The notes beneath the pieces were generated by a model. That model ran no database searches, was not told where the DNA came from, and was given only the letters and a program-made list of their open reading frames with translations. A stretch of 64,000 nucleotides of DNA, from contig NZ_JAGS01000005.1 of NCBI RefSeq assembly GCF_000526775.1, forward strand, positions 310,001 to 374,000, written 5' to 3'. Position numbers and translations under genes: made by a program. The DNA is from Ruminococcus albus AD2013. GTDB taxonomy: Bacteria; Bacillota; Clostridia; Oscillospirales; Ruminococcaceae. Shown piece by piece: positions 36,590 through 44,995 of the stretch. Positions within the stretch are counted from its first letter, which is position 1, and each line of letters begins with the position of its first letter.

Positions 36590-37085
36590 GGGGCTGTTGT
36601 AGCCCCAACAAAGAAAAAGAGCCTGACTGAATGTCAAGCTCTTTTTTTGGTGGAATAATATAATTAAAAAAACATTAAACCATATTCATGACATAACGTG
36701 CTGCAAAAAATACTAATAACAGCATTATTATGAATCCTATTAGTACAAGTATGGAACTAAGAACCGGACGAGTAGAGAACTTTTCTTTTATGTCTTTACG
36801 CTTGATAACTGTACTTGTAGTAATTATTATTACAGCAATTGGCGGCATTATTGATTTCAAAATGTCCATATATTTTACCTTTCTTTTACTGAGGATCTAC
36901 ACCGTATGAAACTGGTGTCAACTAAAGGATCGTACCACAAAAATGAGAAATTGTCAAGTGCGTCTTAACATGAATTATGAGATCTACATCGAAGAAAGCT
37001 CACCTGTCAGAGTATTGAGCAATGTTATAGATGAGATCTATCAAAAAGAAGAATACACGATAGTAAGCAAGTGGAATGGCACCAT
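36590..37085 (+). pseudogene. IS1182 5' fragment with an inserted passenger segment
   Basis: GGGGCTGTTGTAGCCCC at 36590 and the first ~50 codons of the transposase (36943 onward) match the complete copy, then identity stops at about 37085. Between the IS leader and the transposase start lies about 240 bp (36673-36912) that the complete copy lacks. A hairpin AGAGC.../GCTCT followed by seven T (36618-36647) could terminate the sigma operon. Confidence 0.75.
36675..36869 (-). CDS. 64-residue membrane protein inside the IS fragment
   Basis: MDILKSIMPPIAVIIITTSTVIK..., with two hydrophobic helices (about 7-20 and 39-60, VLSSILVLIGFIIMLLLVFF) separated by a charged loop. AAAGG lies seven bases before the ATG. 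It is encoded opposite to the transposase in a segment absent from the intact IS copy. It may be a passenger gene or an unrelated insertion. Unknown function. Confidence 0.45.
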   Translation of the reverse strand: MDILKSIMPPIAVIIITTSTVIKRKDIKEKFSTRPVLSSILVLIGFIIMLLLVFFAARYVMNMV

Positions 37086-37170
37086 TATTATAAAGCACCG
37101 ATACACGATCTTAGGGAATGTCCGTATTAGTATGAAAATACCCACAACAGCATTTGAGATATATCATAAT

Positions 37171-38103
37171 TCACCTTGGATCGATCTTTTCCAACGCCTC
37201 AAACAGCTTATTGAACACCAGCTGATTAGGGAACCGCGCATAATCCGCAAACACTGTTATGCCAGTATGATAGAAATGTTCCAGAATAGCCGCAGCACAG
37301 CCTGCGCTTCGGCTTTGACCATATTCGCACTGGCAGACGATATCACGCCCGCAATCAAAGGCTTTTTTGACAAACGCCGCCATGTCATCGGCTTCGGAAA
37401 AATAGCTCTCAAAAGTATACCCCTTATCGCCAAGCACATCGATATCCAGATCGTCAAGTTCGCTGTAAAACACCATATCACATACAGCGCTGTAATCGAG
37501 ATGGCTGTAATTCTTGTTGATGTGCTTAATGGCAGGATCGTAAAAACTTATCACTGCGGTATTGGTCGGGAACCGCTTTTCTGCAATCATTTTCTCGGCT
37601 TGTTCACGGGAATAGATATATACTTTCATCTGAGCTTTATTTCCTTTCAGTTCTCGTTTCTTTTGAATCAGCGCCTGTAAAACTTCGGCGAATATCATCT
37701 GGTTCGGAAAATATTTGCTGTCCTCAAATATGGTTTTGCCTGAAGAATAAAAATGCTCCAGTATCGCAGCGGCACAGCCTGCGCTTCTGCTTTGCCCGAA
37801 ATCGCACTGGCAGATAATGTTTTTATCCTGATCAAATGCGGCATAGATAAAGTCTGCAAGTTCGGAAATATCTTCTACCAGCCTGACTTCAGCGGGTGAC
37901 ATATTTTCAAAACTATCCCAATCGATATCGGGGGCTTCAACATAGAAAACTTCTGCATTTATGCGGCTGAAATCTACACGGCTGTAACCATCGGGTGCAT
38001 ATTCCTGAGGGTCGTAAAAGCTTATAACATCGCTGTTTTCGGGAAATCTGCCCTCAGTGATAAGGTCTTCTGCCTGACGTCTGGAAAGTATAGTCACGTT
38101 CAT
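37171..38103 (-). CDS. Tandem tyrosine/dual-specificity phosphatase-like protein
   Basis: 310 residues made of two homologous halves (about 1-150 and 158-310). Each starts with a similar strand-helix (ILSRRQAEDLITEGRFP and IYSREQAEKMIAEKRFP) and holds a CX5R phosphatase loop: CDFGQSRSAG near 97 and CEYGQSRSAG near 254, followed by AAAILEHFY. Both catalytic Cys and Arg are kept, so both halves may be active. Such short phosphatases remove phosphate from tyrosine or small molecules. The genes that follow it at 38119 and 37171 share direction. No clear terminator is seen after the stop, where the IS fragment begins. Confidence 0.7.
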   Translation of the reverse strand: MNVTILSRRQAEDLITEGRFPENSDVISFYDPQEYAPDGYSRVDFSRINAEVFYVEAPDIDWDSFENMSPAEVRLVEDISELADFIYAAFDQDKNIICQCDFGQSRSAGCAAAILEHFYSSGKTIFEDSKYFPNQMIFAEVLQALIQKKRELKGNKAQMKVYIYSREQAEKMIAEKRFPTNTAVISFYDPAIKHINKNYSHLDYSAVCDMVFYSELDDLDIDVLGDKGYTFESYFSEADDMAAFVKKAFDCGRDIVCQCEYGQSRSAGCAAAILEHFYHTGITVFADYARFPNQLVFNKLFEALEKIDPR

Positions 38104-38118
38104 AATATCCTCCTCATT

Positions 38119-38448
38119 TCACCTGTCGAGACAGCACATATAATGTTTGCTCTGGTCGTATCTGATAACGGCATCGCCCGATATCTCAAAGGCTGACTTT
38201 ATCACGGTAAGACGATCTTCGCCGATATGCACGCTCATATAGATCACAGCTTTGCCTTTGTTTGAAATGTCAACTCTGCCCCGCGGGTAATAGTCAAAAA
38301 GCTTTCTACAGCCCTTGGGTCGGATTATTTCCCACAGTTTTTGATGATTGTAAGTGTCCCCCGACTTTGCTGTGCCCTCGGGGTATTTTCCGTCAAAGGG
38401 GAAAGTCAGCAGTTCGCCGTTTATCAGCCAGAACACTCCTTTTTTCAA
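38119..38448 (-). CDS. Unknown 109-residue protein
   Basis: MKKGVFWLINGELLTFPFDG... No known motif. It looks like a compact soluble alpha/beta protein (WLINGELLTF, GRVDISNKGKAVIYMSVHIGED). It starts two bases after the hydrolase gene and ends 15 bases before the phosphatase-like gene, so the three form one operon. Confidence 0.65.
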   Translation of the reverse strand: MKKGVFWLINGELLTFPFDGKYPEGTAKSGDTYNHQKLWEIIRPKGCRKLFDYYPRGRVDISNKGKAVIYMSVHIGEDRLTVIKSAFEISGDAVIRYDQSKHYMCCLDR

Positions 38449-38450
38449 GG

Positions 38451-38948
38451 TTATTTGATCACCTCACTGAAATATTCAATCAGAGGAAGCGTAGCACCCG
38501 AATGTTTGCCGCCCTCGATGATGCGAAAACGGGGATTATCCAGAAGATCTTTTGTAAATTCGTGATCTCCCAGCACCTCATCCTGCGAACCTACGATACA
38601 GCTGACGTTCTCGCTTCTGATCTTGGAAAGCTCACCAAACAGCGCTATCAGGGACTTGATATGCTCGGGAAAGGTCAGAAAAGGCATGAGGAACGGGTTC
38701 ACCGTTATCACGGGGCGATCAAGTTCCGCAGACAGCACAGCTGCATAAAACCCACCCATACTTGTGCCGACAATGATATCGGGCTGCTCGTCATCGGCGA
38801 GCCTGCTAAGCCTGCCCATGATATCGTCGGGCGACTCGTTTTCATAGTCAAAAGCGGGTGAGATGATCTCGTGACCAAGTTTTGCAAGCGCCTTATAAGC
38901 GCTGTTCTCGGGGCTTCCGTTGTAGCCGTGGATATTAAGTATACGCAT
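38451..38948 (-). CDS. YqiA/esterase-like alpha/beta hydrolase
   Basis: 165 residues. Start MRILNIHGYNGSPENSAYKAL, with AAAGGAG; upstream residues in the frame fall in the leader and promoter. The oxyanion motif NIHGYNGSP, the nucleophile elbow GTSMGG near 61-66, a late Asp (GSQDEVLGDHEF) and His (GGKHSGA) match short YqiA/YcfP-type esterases. The substrate is unknown. First gene of the three-gene operon from the promoter at 39004. Confidence 0.75.
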   Translation of the reverse strand: MRILNIHGYNGSPENSAYKALAKLGHEIISPAFDYENESPDDIMGRLSRLADDEQPDIIVGTSMGGFYAAVLSAELDRPVITVNPFLMPFLTFPEHIKSLIALFGELSKIRSENVSCIVGSQDEVLGDHEFTKDLLDNPRFRIIEGGKHSGATLPLIEYFSEVIK

Positions 38949-38974
38949 GATTTTTGCTCCTTTCGGGTAAAAAA

Positions 38975-39009
38975 ATACCGAAGCATTTTCGGCTTCGGTA
39001 TATATTATA
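38975..39009 (-). promoter_or_regulatory. Promoter with terminator-like hairpin at the transcript start
   Basis: Minus strand TATAAT at 39004-39009, then at once a 10-bp stem ATACCGAAGC/GCTTCGGTAT followed by seven U, then AAAGGAG and the hydrolase ATG. The RNA would begin inside the stem. A near copy of this whole leader lies before the LRR gene at 41625-41661. Confidence 0.6.
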
Positions 39010-39049
39010 GCATATGGGATGGGGATAAAAACGGATATGTATAAAAGGG

Positions 39050-39084
39050 TGAAAAAATATCCCCGACGGTGTGGGTCGGGGATA
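39050..39084 (-). terminator. Terminator of the 39098-39910 gene
   Basis: Minus-strand stem TATCCCCGAC/GTCGGGGATA, seven-base loop, then six U. Confidence 0.9.
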
Positions 39085-39097
39085 AAGTGATTATTCA

Positions 39098-39910
39098 TTA
39101 GATTTTTTTCTTTAATTCTGAGATAAACTCTTCTAAGCTACCTTCCCATTTTATATTTCTATTACCATAAAAATCACCACTGCCAATTAACCAAAGTATT
39201 CTATCAATCTTAAAAGCCGATGCTGTTTTATCATACTTCTTTGAATCTTCGGCTATAGCTACTAATGTTTTAAAAACAGCATTATCTGATTTACCACAAA
39301 GCCCAAGTGAAGATAAGCAATTCCTAATCTGAATATCTGGTTTACAAAAATCTAGCATACCAATATCTTTTAGCCAATTAGCAGAAAGAGCAAACCCCCA
39401 ACCCGTTTTTGTTTTAATGATATGCGATTTGGCAGAGATTTCTTTTATCAGTTTAATCTTTTCTTCTGGAGTTTTAAATTGATCGAAATATTTATACATT
39501 TCTTTAGCATCTTTGAACTGATTAAGATACTGTGCCATTCCACAAATACAATTAGCATAGCTAAGCCAGACATCTTTGGTAAATTGTCTATCATCTAAAG
39601 AAATATTTTCTATAAAAGCCGAATAAAGCTTGTGTGGATCACCTTTGAATGTATTGATAACATAGGATAATTTATAATTACCAACAACCTTTTCAATATC
39701 GTTCCAACGTTCTTTATATTTTATATTTCGAGCTTTTGGTTTGTGCCAATCTTCAGCAGAAGATATAACAACACCGAACGCTTCGTTTAATTCCTTTTTC
39801 CTAGGATTTACAAAGTATTCTTCAAGTACACTTTCTGTTAATCCTATTGCATGTTGATACAAATAATTGGTTGCTTCCATATAAATAGTATAGCTTCTCC
39901 TATCATTCAT
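39098..39910 (-). CDS. Unknown protein, possibly HhH-GPD DNA-glycosylase-like
   Basis: 270 residues; start MNDRRSYTIYMEATNY, with GGAGAG eight bases upstream (a TTG five codons earlier overlaps that site). AT-rich compared with its neighbours. In the second half, KTGWGFALSANWLKDIGM, then CKPDIQIRNCLSSLGL, and late KIDRILWLIGSGDFY recall the HhH-GPD fold (K, then D-P-D and a C-terminal lD..lW.iG). The catalytic residues cannot be assigned with confidence. Could be a base-excision or defence gene; treat as tentative. Confidence 0.5.
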   Translation of the reverse strand: MNDRRSYTIYMEATNYLYQHAIGLTESVLEEYFVNPRKKELNEAFGVVISSAEDWHKPKARNIKYKERWNDIEKVVGNYKLSYVINTFKGDPHKLYSAFIENISLDDRQFTKDVWLSYANCICGMAQYLNQFKDAKEMYKYFDQFKTPEEKIKLIKEISAKSHIIKTKTGWGFALSANWLKDIGMLDFCKPDIQIRNCLSSLGLCGKSDNAVFKTLVAIAEDSKKYDKTASAFKIDRILWLIGSGDFYGNRNIKWEGSLEEFISELKKKI

Positions 39911-40000
39911 AAAACAGCTCTCCAATCAATACAACAAATTCCAGCCTCATTTCTGTACTTTCACTATAATATCTCTTTTTGTAAATACTGTATTGCTCAT

Positions 40001-40504
40001 TTACTTTTTCAGTAATACATCAAGATACTCACTGAGATGCTTCATTTCTGTTAACACTTCATCCCTGCAATAATCAGTTAATTCTTTGCGAAATGTAGTT
40101 TCATGACTTGATTCACAGAGCCACTGTATCAGTTTTTTATCGGTAGGCGCCGGTGATCCGTTTTCATCTGCCCAGATATATCCGGGATAGTCTTTGCCTT
40201 TTTCAATAATCTCATGTTCAAATTTTTTCCGTTTCGGGAAATCTTTATTATTTATACCGAACCAGATACCGATAAACAACCTGTTATTACATACAAGCAG
40301 TTCCAGACAAGACTGATTATACCAATGATCTGTCAACCAGTTTGCATCTTTTGCACGCCAGTAGCGGAGAGTGAAAAAGTCACTTTCAGGTTTGATATTT
40401 GAAATGAGGTTCCCAGGATTACGATGTTGTTCAAAGTGAATATCAGCCATATCAGCTTTTATATCATTGTGAACACTTATGAGAAAATCACGATCATATT
40501 TCAT
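40001..40504 (-). CDS. Unknown 167-residue protein
   Basis: MKYDRDFLISVHNDIKADMADIHF... It is soluble and rich in Trp and charged residues (RYWRAKDANWLTDHWYNQS, LFIGIWFGINNKDFPKRKKFE). GGAGGA lies before the ATG. The beta-strand pattern LELLVCNNRLFIGIWFG resembles DUF4268-like or nuclease-associated proteins, but I cannot assign it. It is a single gene between AT-rich spacers. Confidence 0.6.
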   Translation of the reverse strand: MKYDRDFLISVHNDIKADMADIHFEQHRNPGNLISNIKPESDFFTLRYWRAKDANWLTDHWYNQSCLELLVCNNRLFIGIWFGINNKDFPKRKKFEHEIIEKGKDYPGYIWADENGSPAPTDKKLIQWLCESSHETTFRKELTDYCRDEVLTEMKHLSEYLDVLLKK

Positions 40505-40628
40505 AAACTTATCCTCCGTTCAATAAAGAATAATGTCACAGCACCATCGCTGTAACCTTATTATACCACATTCACAAACAAAAGTCAATGTAAATAAACA
40601 AATTCAAATATATAACAAATTTTAAATA

Positions 40629-41597
40629 TCAAAACCTCTCCGCCTTAAAAAAATCAATGGAATCCTTATCTTCGTAGGTCACTTTTGCTGAGCAGTATCT
40701 GAAAGCATCGTTCAGGATACGTTTCACGCTTGCAGGCACATGGATGGTTTTCACCTTGCGGCAGCCAATAAATCCACCGAATGAATGCTCATCACCTATC
40801 TGCGTGACGCTTTCGGGAATGATGATATCACCGCTTTTTTCCACGGGGCATCTCAGCAGGATAGTCTTTTCATTATTGTAAAGAATGCCGTCACTGCTGG
40901 TGTAGTGCTGGTTGAACAGGTCAACTTCAAACTCTTCCAGAGCAGGCGCACTTAATGAAAGATCGTCGAAATCTTCCACATCTTTTCCAATGGTGATCTT
41001 TTTCAGCGATGTACAGCCGTTAAAAACCTGCGTATATAATGAAGTAACTCCCGCGGGAATGGTTATCTCTTCCAGAGCAGTACAAAACATGAACATATCG
41101 TCGTTGATAGAAAAGGGCATATATTTCGGGAACACTACCTTTTTTAACGAAGAACACTCAGTAAAGGCACCGGGACAGATCAGCTTTACCGAAGACGGAA
41201 TGACGATCTCCTCGATGTTATAGCATCCGGCGAAAGCGTCATCCAGTATATCGATCACCGTATCGGGTATCACGAATCGTTTCGTATCGATAGCGTTCGG
41301 ACAGCGTATCAGCGCGGTCATGTCCCTGCTGTACAGAACGCCATTCACGCTTACATAGTTGGGATTATCTTCGTTTGCAGTTATCTCAACAAGCTCGTCG
41401 CAATTCCACAGACCAAAATTAATTTCGCCTTCTTCCCAGGGGTAGAGGCTGTTGGGGATATGAATGGAAGTAAGTTCGTCACGATCATCGAAAGCATGAT
41501 ACCTGATGTCCTTAACGCCCTCGGGAATGACCGCCCTTGTAACGCCTTCTTCTTTGGTGTACTTTTCGAGGAAATCTCCGTTGATAATAAATCCCAT
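40629..41597 (-). CDS. BspA-type leucine-rich-repeat protein (LRR_5)
   Basis: 322 residues with repeated units of about 23-25 residues: VIPEGVKDIRYHAFDD, IPDTVIDILDDAFAGCYNIEEIVIPSSVK, and similar up to VPASVKRILNDAFRYC. No signal peptide is seen, although the family is usually secreted. It may therefore be cytoplasmic, or exported by another route. Repeats mediate protein binding. It is transcribed from the promoter and hairpin leader at 41625-41661 and lies 38 bases after that hairpin. Confidence 0.85.
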   Translation of the reverse strand: MGFIINGDFLEKYTKEEGVTRAVIPEGVKDIRYHAFDDRDELTSIHIPNSLYPWEEGEINFGLWNCDELVEITANEDNPNYVSVNGVLYSRDMTALIRCPNAIDTKRFVIPDTVIDILDDAFAGCYNIEEIVIPSSVKLICPGAFTECSSLKKVVFPKYMPFSINDDMFMFCTALEEITIPAGVTSLYTQVFNGCTSLKKITIGKDVEDFDDLSLSAPALEEFEVDLFNQHYTSSDGILYNNEKTILLRCPVEKSGDIIIPESVTQIGDEHSFGGFIGCRKVKTIHVPASVKRILNDAFRYCSAKVTYEDKDSIDFFKAERF

Positions 41598-41624
41598 ATG
41601 TGCGCTCCTTTCAATGATAAAAAA

Positions 41625-41661
41625 TATACCGAAGCTTTTTTCATCTTCGGTATATAGTATA
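41625..41661 (-). promoter_or_regulatory. Promoter with start-site hairpin before the LRR gene
   Basis: Minus strand TATACT at 41656-41661, then TATACCGAAG/CTTCGGTATA with a loop of about 10 and six U, followed by GAAAGGAGC. It repeats the leader of the 38948 hydrolase operon with the same stem sequence. Confidence 0.6.
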
Positions 41662-41708
41662 ACATATAAGATGGGTAAAAAAGCGGCGGTGTAGTTGATA
41701 TCAATTTC

Positions 41709-42752
41709 TCACTTATATCTCTCTGCCGCTTCTCTAAGTGTTTTGCCAATCTTCATGCGCAGGGACTCCGGAAACAGCACCTCGACCTGATCGGCGTACT
41801 GTATAGCCCAGTGCAGCATAGCGTCCTCGCTTACACGCACCCTGACTTCCATAGAGCCATCTTTAAAGGTAGTGATACCTGCCGAAGAACCGAACCAGTC
41901 AACAATATCATTCATGAGATACTGCTGACATCTGAATTTGCATAAACCGACCTCACCAGCCCACATATTCGGGTGTTCGCGGACATAATCGCCTAGGTCT
42001 ATGCCGTTCTCAAAACCTTTCAGTGAACGCACTGACACCGCCTTTTCATCAGTAATTGAGATATCGGTTATCCTGTCGGTGCGGAAAACGCTAATGCCAT
42101 CACGCTCCTTTGGATTCCCCAGCATATAGTACCGCCCATTCAGCGAAAGCAGCTTATATGGGCTGACGGTGTAGAGTTTTTTCTCACCGTTGTCGTCAGT
42201 CCGCGGATGAAGCTTGAAGTCGGTGCCGTAGTCGCAGTAACGGAATTGCACCTGCTTTTTGTCGATGGCTGCCTCGTTCAGCAGTGATATTGTGTAGAAA
42301 AGCGACTTATTCACACCGTTTCGTCCAACCGTCGATGTCATGGTTTTTACGCGCTTTTGGAAGTCATCTTCGCCCATTTCGGCTATCTTCATGACCAGCC
42401 TGTCACACTGATTTTTCGGCAGATAGTTCGAGAAAAGCAGGCTGTCGATCATCACGCAAAGTTCGCTTTCGTCCCACTTATGCTCACGTTGGAAGTACCA
42501 GTCAGTCATTATATTCTCATGTGCACCACACTTGTTGGTACGGTGATGCTCGATATATACCAGCGGATAATCTGCTTCCAGCAGCATAGAAAGATTATGG
42601 CGCACCGTCTTGCGGTCAATTTTCACACCATAGTCCTCAAACACCAGATCGGCTATCTTCTGCTGAGATATCCTGTGTTCCTCGTCAGTATGCTTTTTCA
42701 GCACCTCAAGAATATAGTGCATATAAAGCTTTTTCGGCTTTTTCCCTGTCAT
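41709..42752 (-). CDS. WYL-domain transcriptional regulator
   Basis: 347 residues; start MTGKKPKKLYMHYILEVL with GGGAGGT. The N-terminal winged helix (ISQQKIADLVFEDYGVKIDRKTVRHNLSML) binds DNA. The WYL domain follows (about 175-260, with KLYTVSPYKLLSLNGRYYMLGN in place of the usual WYL strand) and then a WCX-type C-terminal part. WYL proteins sense ligands, often nucleotides or single-stranded DNA, and some control defence systems. The target here is unknown; the LRR gene downstream is 112 bases away. Confidence 0.85.
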   Translation of the reverse strand: MTGKKPKKLYMHYILEVLKKHTDEEHRISQQKIADLVFEDYGVKIDRKTVRHNLSMLLEADYPLVYIEHHRTNKCGAHENIMTDWYFQREHKWDESELCVMIDSLLFSNYLPKNQCDRLVMKIAEMGEDDFQKRVKTMTSTVGRNGVNKSLFYTISLLNEAAIDKKQVQFRYCDYGTDFKLHPRTDDNGEKKLYTVSPYKLLSLNGRYYMLGNPKERDGISVFRTDRITDISITDEKAVSVRSLKGFENGIDLGDYVREHPNMWAGEVGLCKFRCQQYLMNDIVDWFGSSAGITTFKDGSMEVRVRVSEDAMLHWAIQYADQVEVLFPESLRMKIGKTLREAAERYK

Positions 42753-42998
42753 TATGATACCTCCCTTGTCGTTTATGTTTAGAGTATTATAGCACATCAA
42801 AACAGATTTTGCAATAGGAGTATGTACGGTTTTTGGGACATGGTCTATTTCAAATATAATGATAAAGCACCATCATGACTTCGTGACATAATGGTGCTTA
42901 GTGATCCGCTGTAAATTGTCTGTATTAATTGTTTTGGTGTGGATAGATTACTTCTTTAGCGCTAATCAGATAAAGCTCTACTCCTTGGCAGTGTTATT
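42753..42998. other. Spacer with hairpin terminator after the kinase remnant
   Basis: A minus-strand hairpin AAGCACCAT/ATGGTGCTT (42864-42900) followed by TATCATT sits about 100 bases after the xylulokinase remnant's stop and could be its old terminator. Otherwise no gene is seen. Confidence 0.5.
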
Positions 42999-43184
42999 AC
43001 AGCTTAGCCAGCTTGGAAAACTCGTTCTTCAGTGCGGGATAGATATCGCGATAAAGCTGATAGAACTTCTCGTACTCGGGAACTGTTGCCGCATTGAGCT
43101 CCTAAACCTTGTTGGTACGTACAACACCTCGGGTACGCTGGAGTAGATGCCTGCGCCCACCATTGAGAGCAGTACAACGTCCAG
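42999..43184 (-). pseudogene. C-terminal remnant of a xylulokinase (FGGY carbohydrate kinase)
   Basis: The minus strand reads VVLLSMVGAGIYSSVPEV, then a frameshift, then NAATVPEYEKFYQLYRDIYP and ALKNEFSKLAKL before a stop. This is the typical end of bacterial XylB (AxxGAGIYxSVPEA... and the Y-x-x-Y-x-x-LYPALK tail). Everything upstream is missing and the frame is broken, so it is a dead fragment. Confidence 0.75.
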
Positions 43185-43310
43185 CTTTTTATTATTTTAT
43201 GATTTATGCTGGGGTCGTTCAAAATTGAGTAAGGCTCTATTCTTTTGCCTTTGGTGATGTTCAATTTTTGATCGTTCAATAAATAATTATACTGTAAAGT
43301 GTATTTTTAA

Positions 43311-44915
43311 TTATTGAATACACTGATTAAGAAGATTAGCAAAATTGTCGGAGGCTTTTATCGGAGTGAACATAGAAGCACTACGATTATCAGTTCCATA
43401 TGTGAATCTTGCATATTTTGACCATGTTTTATTCCAGACTCCGCTAACACAAACTGCTACATAATCATCAACGTAAGTATGGAATGCTAAACAAAATTCT
43501 CCATTTGTATCAAAGTAACCATCGTATTGATAATCATCATATATATGTTGTTTAATCATGTAAATTCCCTGAAGTCTACCGTTCTCGTCCTTAAACGCAT
43601 ATGTTCTACCATCGTTGCCGGTAAAATTAGTTTTAAGATATCCCGTGTCATTGATAAGACGATTAAATAATTCTGAATCAAAAACCTCTATAGTAGCACA
43701 TCTAAAATTAGATGTTTTTGATTTATACAAGGTTATTTTAACTTTTGCATAAGTTTGAGATTTTGCAAGCGTATTAGTAATACCAAAAATTGTTTGTGTT
43801 TTAGGCATTGCAGGGAGATAGTCGGTTCCAGTCTGTATTTCAAAGTCTGCAATTGCTTTCCACAAGTCAATATCTCTCTTATTCCTTATTAAATCATCCA
43901 CCTTCTCCATTCCTGATGGAACATTATCTTTTGTTACAATTTTATATCTGTAGCCACCATAATTAACTGAACCTAGGGTATATATGTTGCCTGCTCTATT
44001 AAACTGATTAGGTGCTTTAGTCGTATAATCATTTATAGGCTCTAAATACCAGTCATCATTGAGTTTTGAACCATTGCCCTCCCAGATCTTAACAGTGGCA
44101 CAGTCATCGTAAGAAGAGTTTTCAACTTCCAAAACCTTGTTGCAATTACTGCTGGCAGAGCCTATCTCATAGCTGCCGTCATTCAGTCTTTTTAATATGA
44201 AATTCTGCTGCACGCAGTTGCTTACATTATCATATATCTTCAGATTTGTACCATTTGTGTTTGCTTCCGATGGACCCGATAAATCAAAACATCTACTGCT
44301 GTTTCCACCCATTGAATAAATTTTATAGAAACCATTTACATATTTGATATAAAACTGCTGATTAAGATCGCCATGGAATCGATATTGAACTATTTTAGCA
44401 TTATTGTAACTTGAACCGCCCATAACATCCAAATACTTGTTAGTCTTTTTATTTCGGATGTAATATGTTCCATCAATATTGTAATTTTTGGCATCTGGAA
44501 TTTTGGGTTCGGAATTAGTTTGTGTATTAGTCTGTGAATTATTATTGTTTATTCGAGGATAAAGCACTTTCAACATCTTAGTAAGAGAATCAGGACCAAA
44601 ATAACCATCTACGGTCAAATTATACGTTCTCTGAAAATCATAAACTGCTGTCCTTGTTGCACTTCCAAAAGCACCATCAACATCCAATTCTGAAGTTTTA
44701 AGATGACTATTTTTCCAATCACCTTTAGTAATAAGGTCGTTTATGGCACACTGGAGCCACTTAACATCGTCTCCTCTACAACCCATTGAAAGTGTACGGG
44801 TTGGTGTTGGATAGTTCCAATAGTCTGAAGCTGCAAAAGCAGACATAGGCAGTATCGAAATGACTACTACAATAGTCATGAAGATACTAACAACTGATTT
44901 TGATAATTTCATCAT
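43311..44915 (-). CDS. Secreted peptidoglycan-binding and ricin-type lectin protein
   Basis: 534 residues with signal peptide (1-29, ending MSAFAAS). Residues about 45-118 form a PG_binding_1 domain (DVDGAFGSATRTAVYDFQ and TVDGYFGPDSLTKML). Residues about 148-292 form a ricin B-type lectin (GTYYIRNKKTNKYLDVMGGSS, QQFYIKYVNGFYKIYS, QNFILKRLNDGSYEI). The last ~240 residues are not recognised (Tyr-rich, GIYMIKQHIYDDYQYDG). It likely attaches to the cell wall and binds sugars. A 23-codon leader frame ends in its ribosome site. Confidence 0.8.
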   Translation of the reverse strand: MMKLSKSVVSIFMTIVVVISILPMSAFAASDYWNYPTPTRTLSMGCRGDDVKWLQCAINDLITKGDWKNSHLKTSELDVDGAFGSATRTAVYDFQRTYNLTVDGYFGPDSLTKMLKVLYPRINNNNSQTNTQTNSEPKIPDAKNYNIDGTYYIRNKKTNKYLDVMGGSSYNNAKIVQYRFHGDLNQQFYIKYVNGFYKIYSMGGNSSRCFDLSGPSEANTNGTNLKIYDNVSNCVQQNFILKRLNDGSYEIGSASSNCNKVLEVENSSYDDCATVKIWEGNGSKLNDDWYLEPINDYTTKAPNQFNRAGNIYTLGSVNYGGYRYKIVTKDNVPSGMEKVDDLIRNKRDIDLWKAIADFEIQTGTDYLPAMPKTQTIFGITNTLAKSQTYAKVKITLYKSKTSNFRCATIEVFDSELFNRLINDTGYLKTNFTGNDGRTYAFKDENGRLQGIYMIKQHIYDDYQYDGYFDTNGEFCLAFHTYVDDYVAVCVSGVWNKTWSKYARFTYGTDNRSASMFTPIKASDNFANLLNQCIQ

Positions 44916-44923
44916 GTTTAATT

Positions 44924-44995
44924 TTACTCCTTAGCTTTTTGATTTATAAATAAATGAAAGATCATAAAGAAGAAAACATCAAACATCAAAATCAT
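44924..44995 (-). CDS. 23-residue leader peptide coupled to the lectin gene
   Basis: Minus strand: GGAGGAGAG, then ATG and 23 codons (MILMFDVFFFMIFHLFINQK, AKE), rich in Phe, Ile and Met. Its stop (GAGTAA) overlaps the AAGGAG site of the lectin gene nine bases upstream of the next ATG, so translation would be coupled. Could control expression of the downstream gene. No known family. Confidence 0.45.
   Translation of the reverse strand: MILMFDVFFFMIFHLFINQKAKE

Noticed and set aside
37257..37481. Frames inside the tandem phosphatase gene
   Set aside because: They are out-of-frame shadows of a coding region with clear motifs.
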